From contig NZ_NFLE01000002.1 of assembly GCF_002160755.1 (NCBI RefSeq), forward strand, positions 124,001 to 188,000: a DNA stretch of 64,000 nucleotides. The letters are read 5' to 3'. Position 1 is the stretch's first letter; each line of letters starts with the position of its first letter. This DNA comes from Lachnoclostridium sp. An14 (GTDB lineage Bacteria > Bacillota > Clostridia > Lachnospirales > Lachnospiraceae). The notes under the pieces are model-generated. The model did no database searches. It worked only from the letters and a program-made list of their open reading frames with translations, and was not told the origin of the DNA. The translations under genes and the position numbers were made by a program. Shown in pieces: positions 60,705-64,000 of the stretch.

Positions 60705-61517
60705 TTATCGGTTGATGTTTAGCCACGCCCTGGCCTCCGCCGGTGTCATGGGCTCCTTGTCCATGGCCCGCAGAAGTTTCACCGTCTTCTCCACCAAAGG
60801 CACGTTGGTCTCCGCCTGGGTGACGGCGTCCAGATAACGGCTGTCCTCAAAGCCAATGCGGACGGTTTTTGCCCCCATGCCCACAGCTCCCGCGATCAGG
60901 GAAAAATCCCTCCGGTTGGCGTGAGTGATGCCCCAGACAGCCTTTTCCGGGATCATCTGGATCATGGCGGCCAGAGCCTGGGGCGTGGCCGGGGCCTCGC
61001 CCTCATGGCCCAGCACGATACTGAACAGCACCGGCTCCACAAAGGAATATTTCTCCATCAATTTTTTCATCGTCCAGGTGTGGCCAATTTCAAAGGTCTC
61101 CACCTCCGGAGTCTTTTTCTGCTTTAAAATCTCCTGCACGCAGTATTCCACATCGTCGATGGGGTTGCAGTATACCGCCTTTCCCAGGTTCGTGGAACCC
61201 ACATTTAAGGAACAGGCCTCCACCAGATCGGAATACAGCGGCACGCACCGCTCTTTCATATTCAGATTAGAGACGCCGCCGGTGGAAACTTCAATGATAA
61301 TGTCCGAATCCCTGCGGATCATCCTTAAAGTCTCCTCCAACAGGCTCATATCCGGAGTCAGATTCCCCTCCTGATCCCGCACGTGCAGGTGAACCATAGC
61401 GGCTCCTGCCTGGTAGCAGTTATACACGTCCTCCGCGATCTTCTCCGGAATGATCACCTTGTCCGTGGCCGCTACCGGCGCCACCGAGACCATTACTTTA
61501 TTGTCCATATTGCTCAT
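60705..61517 (-). CDS. Beta-keto acid cleavage enzyme (BKACE, DUF849)
   Basis: 270 residues. TIM barrel with the metal motif MVHLHVRDQEGN, substrate-binding EVSTGG, LNVGSTNLGKAV, and FEIGHTWTM and VRIGFEDS near the C-terminus. Members condense a beta-keto acid with acetyl-CoA to give acetoacetate and a CoA ester. ATG 61517 follows AGGAGG at ~11 nt; an ATG at 61508 is an alternative start. Next to a four-carbon-acid kinase and a cupin, it suggests catabolism of a branched or oxidised sugar acid. Confidence 0.9.
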   Translation of the reverse strand: MSNMDNKVMVSVAPVAATDKVIIPEKIAEDVYNCYQAGAAMVHLHVRDQEGNLTPDMSLLEETLRMIRRDSDIIIEVSTGGVSNLNMKERCVPLYSDLVEACSLNVGSTNLGKAVYCNPIDDVEYCVQEILKQKKTPEVETFEIGHTWTMKKLMEKYSFVEPVLFSIVLGHEGEAPATPQALAAMIQMIPEKAVWGITHANRRDFSLIAGAVGMGAKTVRIGFEDSRYLDAVTQAETNVPLVEKTVKLLRAMDKEPMTPAEARAWLNINR

Positions 61518-61546
61518 CTGATATACAGCCTCCTTCTTCTTCCGTT

Positions 61547-61900
61547 TTACTCATACAGCACCTGGGCGATCAGCACCAGAGGCTCCTGCCCCTCGCAGGC
61601 AATCTCGTGGGTGTCTCCCGGCTGGGCGGCGATCATGTCGCCAGGTTCCAGGTGCTGAGTCTCCCCATTAATTTTATGGACAGCCCGCCCGCTGACAATC
61701 ACCATGGTTTCCATTTCCCGCTCATGGGTGTGGCTCCCGATGGTGACGCCGGGTTTTAAGGTGTGACGCACGTAGGCCCTCCCTTTTCCCATCATTTCCT
61801 CCGGGGCGTATAACAGCTTTTCCATGAAAACGGTTCCCTCCCCGCCCATACAGCCCTCGATGGGAGTCACCTCCAACTCCTGTTTTTTCCTATAAATCAT
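61547..61900 (-). CDS. Small cupin-domain protein
   Basis: 117 residues. Cupin motif 1 GSHTHEREMETMVIVSGR holds two His and a Glu, and motif 2 PGDMIAAQPGDTHEI the third His, a complete metal site. The family ranges from isomerases to binding proteins; here, first in the BKACE-kinase operon, it may act on the sugar-acid intermediate or bind it as a sensor. ATG 61900 follows GGAGGAGGACC. Confidence 0.88.
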   Translation of the reverse strand: MIYRKKQELEVTPIEGCMGGEGTVFMEKLLYAPEEMMGKGRAYVRHTLKPGVTIGSHTHEREMETMVIVSGRAVHKINGETQHLEPGDMIAAQPGDTHEIACEGQEPLVLIAQVLYE

Positions 61901-61959
61901 AACAAGGTCCTCCTCCTATCCATTTTCTCCGCAGCCGGAAACAGTACGCGGCAGAATGA

Positions 61960-62093
61960 CATAAAAGTGTACGCAGCAGCGCACACTGGCGCCGCAGCGC
62001 GGCTGCGTAAACAGCCATTTTCCTCTGCGCGGAATGCCCCTCCCGCCGGAGGCTTTTGTGCCATAGGGGACACAGTTTCCTACTACACCAGAA
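61960..62093 (+). repeat. Dispersed intergenic repeat, copy C
   Basis: Best-preserved copy: ATAAAAGTGTACGCAGCAG, GCGCCGCAGCGCGGCTGCG, CAGCCATTTTCC, GCGCGGAATGCCCCTCCCG, CCGGAGGCTTTTGTG, and the dyad CCATAGGGGACACAGTTTCC. It fills the 232-bp gap between the FadR gene and the cupin gene. Confidence 0.75.
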
Positions 62094-62132
62094 AAGCGGC
62101 AGATATTGGTACTCCAACATCTGCCGCCTGTC

Positions 62133-62867
62133 TTATTCGTTCAACTGCATCCAGTAATGGTAATGCTCCTCCACCACCTCGGAGATCTTAGCCGCGTCCC
62201 GCTCCCGCAAAAGCCGCATGATCCTCCGGTGCAGGTCCAAAAATCGCTCCTGGGCCCCCTCAGTGAGAAACCGGTCAATGGTCATGGTTCGGGAGCGTCG
62301 GGTCACCTTGTCCACGTAGTTGCAGATCGCCTCCAGCATGGTATTCTCCGTGATTCCCACGATGGCCATATGAAAGGCCACATCCGTTTCGTAGATTCGG
62401 CGCACCTGCACCTCCTCGGCCTGAAACTCCCGCTCCAGGTCCTCGAATGCCCGCTCAATCTCCTCCATCTTATCATTCTGCATTTCCTCTGCCTTCAGTT
62501 TCTCAATGGCCAGCTGAAGAATCCCCACGTCGATCACCTTCCGAAGTCCGATGATCTGGCTGCTGGCATCCTTCTGCAGAATGATCCCGTAGAGGACAGG
62601 ATAAAGCATTTTACTGTCGTATTCCTGGCTGACAAATGTTCCTTCCGCCCGCCGGATGTGGACGACCCCATAGGCCTCCAGTATTTTCACCGCTTCCCGG
62701 ACAGAATTTCTTCCGACGCCCATGGAGTCCGCCAATTCGGCCTCCGTCGGCATCTTATCTCCTGGTTTCAGCTCTCCATTGATGATCGCGTTGGTGATGT
62801 TGTCCACGATCTTTGTCACAACGGACTTGCCGCCCACGGATTCTTTCAAAAAACTTCTGGTTTCCAT
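62133..62867 (-). CDS. FadR-type GntR-family regulator
   Basis: 244 residues. N-terminal winged helix (LKPGDKMPTEAELADSMGVGRNSVREAVKILEAYGVVHI), then an all-helical FCD domain with conserved metal-binding His/Asp positions (YETDVAFHMAIV, CNYVDKVTRRSRT, LHRRIMRLL). Such proteins sense organic acids and probably control the flanking TRAP and acid-sugar genes. ATG 62867 follows GGAGGGGCAG. A dyad at 62892-62917 directly upstream is a candidate operator. Confidence 0.9.
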   Translation of the reverse strand: METRSFLKESVGGKSVVTKIVDNITNAIINGELKPGDKMPTEAELADSMGVGRNSVREAVKILEAYGVVHIRRAEGTFVSQEYDSKMLYPVLYGIILQKDASSQIIGLRKVIDVGILQLAIEKLKAEEMQNDKMEEIERAFEDLEREFQAEEVQVRRIYETDVAFHMAIVGITENTMLEAICNYVDKVTRRSRTMTIDRFLTEGAQERFLDLHRRIMRLLRERDAAKISEVVEEHYHYWMQLNE

Positions 62868-62891
62868 TCTGCCCCTCCTTCACGTTTCATG

Positions 62892-62917
62892 CTTTTTAGT
62901 ATACAACATCTAAAAAG
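62892..62917. promoter_or_regulatory. Candidate FadR-family operator
   Basis: CTTTTTAG, ten bases (TATACAACAT), CTAAAAAG. The centre holds GTATAC, typical of GntR/FadR sites. It is 25 nt upstream of the regulator start codon. Confidence 0.5.
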
Positions 62918-62957
62918 GAGGCGCAATCATTCTTTACCTTTTTTAAGGTTCCTTCCC

Positions 62958-64000
62958 TTAAGCTCCCGGGATCAGGCAGGTGGCCAGCCACGGTACGTAC
63001 GTGATCACAAACAGGGCTACCAGGGACATAAGCAGCAGAGGCACCATCTTCCGGCAAATATCCTCGAACTTCACCTGTCCGATGTCCGCGGCCACATAAA
63101 GGTTGGGGCCCACCGGCGGCGTCACCTGACCGATGGACAGGTTCAGCACTAGGATCACGCCCAGATGGATCATGTTAATATCCAGAGCCTTGGCGATCGG
63201 CATAATAATCGGCACCAGGATGTAAAGGGCACTGGTGTTGTCCATCACGCAGCCTGCGCACAGGAACACGATGTTGATGATGAACAGCATAACGTACTTG
63301 TTGTCCGTCAGAGTCAGAGCCATCTCCGTCAGAGAGGCGGCGATCCCCTGCTGAGTCAGCACCCAGGAGAAGATCCCGGCATTCATGATGATTAACAGAA
63401 TCATACCGGTGGTCTTAGCCGTGGAAAACAGCGTCTCCTTTAACTCCTCCAGATGGAGCTCCTTGTAAATGAACACTCCCACAATGAAACTGTACACCAC
63501 AGCCACTGCCGCGGCTTCCGTGGGAGTAAAAATTCCGGCGTAGATACCGCCCAGCACGATCACCGGGCTTAAAAGTCCCCAGACGGTGTCCAGGAACATC
63601 TTCCAAAGCTCACCGGCAGTGGCCCGCTTGGTATCGCCCTTCCAACCATGCTTTTTCGCCTGGACCCAGACGGCAATACAGAGCATCAGGCCGAAAATCA
63701 GCCCCGGAACGATACCGGATAAGAACAGATCCCCGATGGATTCCCCGGTGATCATACCGTAAATGATAAACGTAATACTGGGCGGAATCACCGTTCCCAG
63801 AGAACCGGAAATGGCGGACAGCGCGCTGGAAAAACCGGCGTCATAGCCCTGGCGTTTCATGGCCGGGATCAGGATAGAACCCATGGCCGCCACGGTAGCC
63901 GTACCGCTGCCGGAGATCGCCGCGAAAAACAGGGCCGTCACCACAGCCACGTAGCCCAAACCGCCGTGCACCGGGCCGATGGCACTGTCTGCCAGGCGGA
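62958..64000 (-). CDS. TRAP transporter large permease (DctM), partial
   Basis: At least 347 residues, running off the right edge (LADSAIGPVHGGLGYVAVVTALFFAAISGSGTATVAAMG is in frame to the end). The permease has repeated hydrophobic hairpins, with PPSITFIIYG and the paired TPPVGPNLYVAADIG, which are DctM signatures for sodium-driven uptake of dicarboxylates or sugar acids. Its small permease and binding protein are probably beyond the window. Downstream are the FadR regulator and the acid-sugar genes, so it likely imports their substrate. Confidence 0.93.
   Translation of the reverse strand, partial: RLADSAIGPVHGGLGYVAVVTALFFAAISGSGTATVAAMGSILIPAMKRQGYDAGFSSALSAISGSLGTVIPPSITFIIYGMITGESIGDLFLSGIVPGLIFGLMLCIAVWVQAKKHGWKGDTKRATAGELWKMFLDTVWGLLSPVIVLGGIYAGIFTPTEAAAVAVVYSFIVGVFIYKELHLEELKETLFSTAKTTGMILLIIMNAGIFSWVLTQQGIAASLTEMALTLTDNKYVMLFIINIVFLCAGCVMDNTSALYILVPIIMPIAKALDINMIHLGVILVLNLSIGQVTPPVGPNLYVAADIGQVKFEDICRKMVPLLLMSLVALFVITYVPWLATCLIPGA

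Overview
The window looks like a chromosomal segment of a GC-rich, spore-forming clostridium, most likely Lachnospiraceae. The grounds are the greA-dusB-DUF6145 neighbourhood, a CotS-type spore-coat kinase homologue, an archaeal-type ProRS behind a T-box leader, strong AGGAGG ribosome-binding sites, and BlaI/M56, TRAP and BKACE genes. No rRNA, tRNA, CRISPR array, integrase or phage structural gene was seen. Layout: (1) 1-2544 is housekeeping on the minus strand: a PAS regulator cut by the left edge, greA, dusB and a DUF6145 gene, with good promoters. (2) 2702-33115 is the centrepiece, about 30 kb and 20 minus-strand genes that are tightly spaced or overlapping, apparently transcribed from a promoter near 33240 and divergent from an XRE-type regulator at 33372. 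In transcription order it encodes: a degenerate protein kinase with zinc ribbon; a degenerate PP2C phosphatase on a membrane stalk; a second stalked membrane protein; a secreted protein with glucan/choline-binding-type repeats; a VWA surface protein; three paralogous tubulin-like proteins (Tubulin_2/FtsZ-like) with graded loss of the GTP-binding signature; two unrecognised proteins; a zinc-finger TRAFAC-type GTPase; a GAP1-like membrane partner; a membrane VWA protein; a membrane protein carrying a kinase N-lobe remnant; an FtsK/SpoIIIE ATPase; three WXG100-sized helical proteins; an HExxH metallopeptidase; a small acidic protein; and a multipass membrane protein. This combines four modules known separately (kinase/PP2C/VWA triad, tubulin filament, GTPase-GAP1 pair, type-VII-secretion-like ATPase with WXG-like substrates). 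I infer an envelope-spanning, phospho-signal-regulated filament and export machine that I do not recognise as characterised. (3) 33372-44954 holds the divergent regulator, a membrane protein with a discoidin-like C-terminus, a CmpB-like membrane protein with a fourteen-unit 11-residue repeat, a BlaI/M56 pair with operator dyads, an acyltransferase, phosphoglucomutase with a leader hairpin, and a CotS-like kinase. (4) 45039-53999 holds cca, proS with its T-box, an Rpn-type nuclease with a truncated duplicate, an alpha/beta-hydrolase lipoprotein, an AraC regulator and an ABC-2 exporter. (5) 54206-64000 holds carbohydrate/acid catabolism: a DeoR regulator divergent from an MFS-isomerase-AGCS symporter operon, and a TRAP-FadR-cupin-BKACE-acid-sugar-kinase set. 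A dispersed intergenic repeat of about 110-135 bp occurs four times in the right half (38222, 41865, 52140 and 61960).
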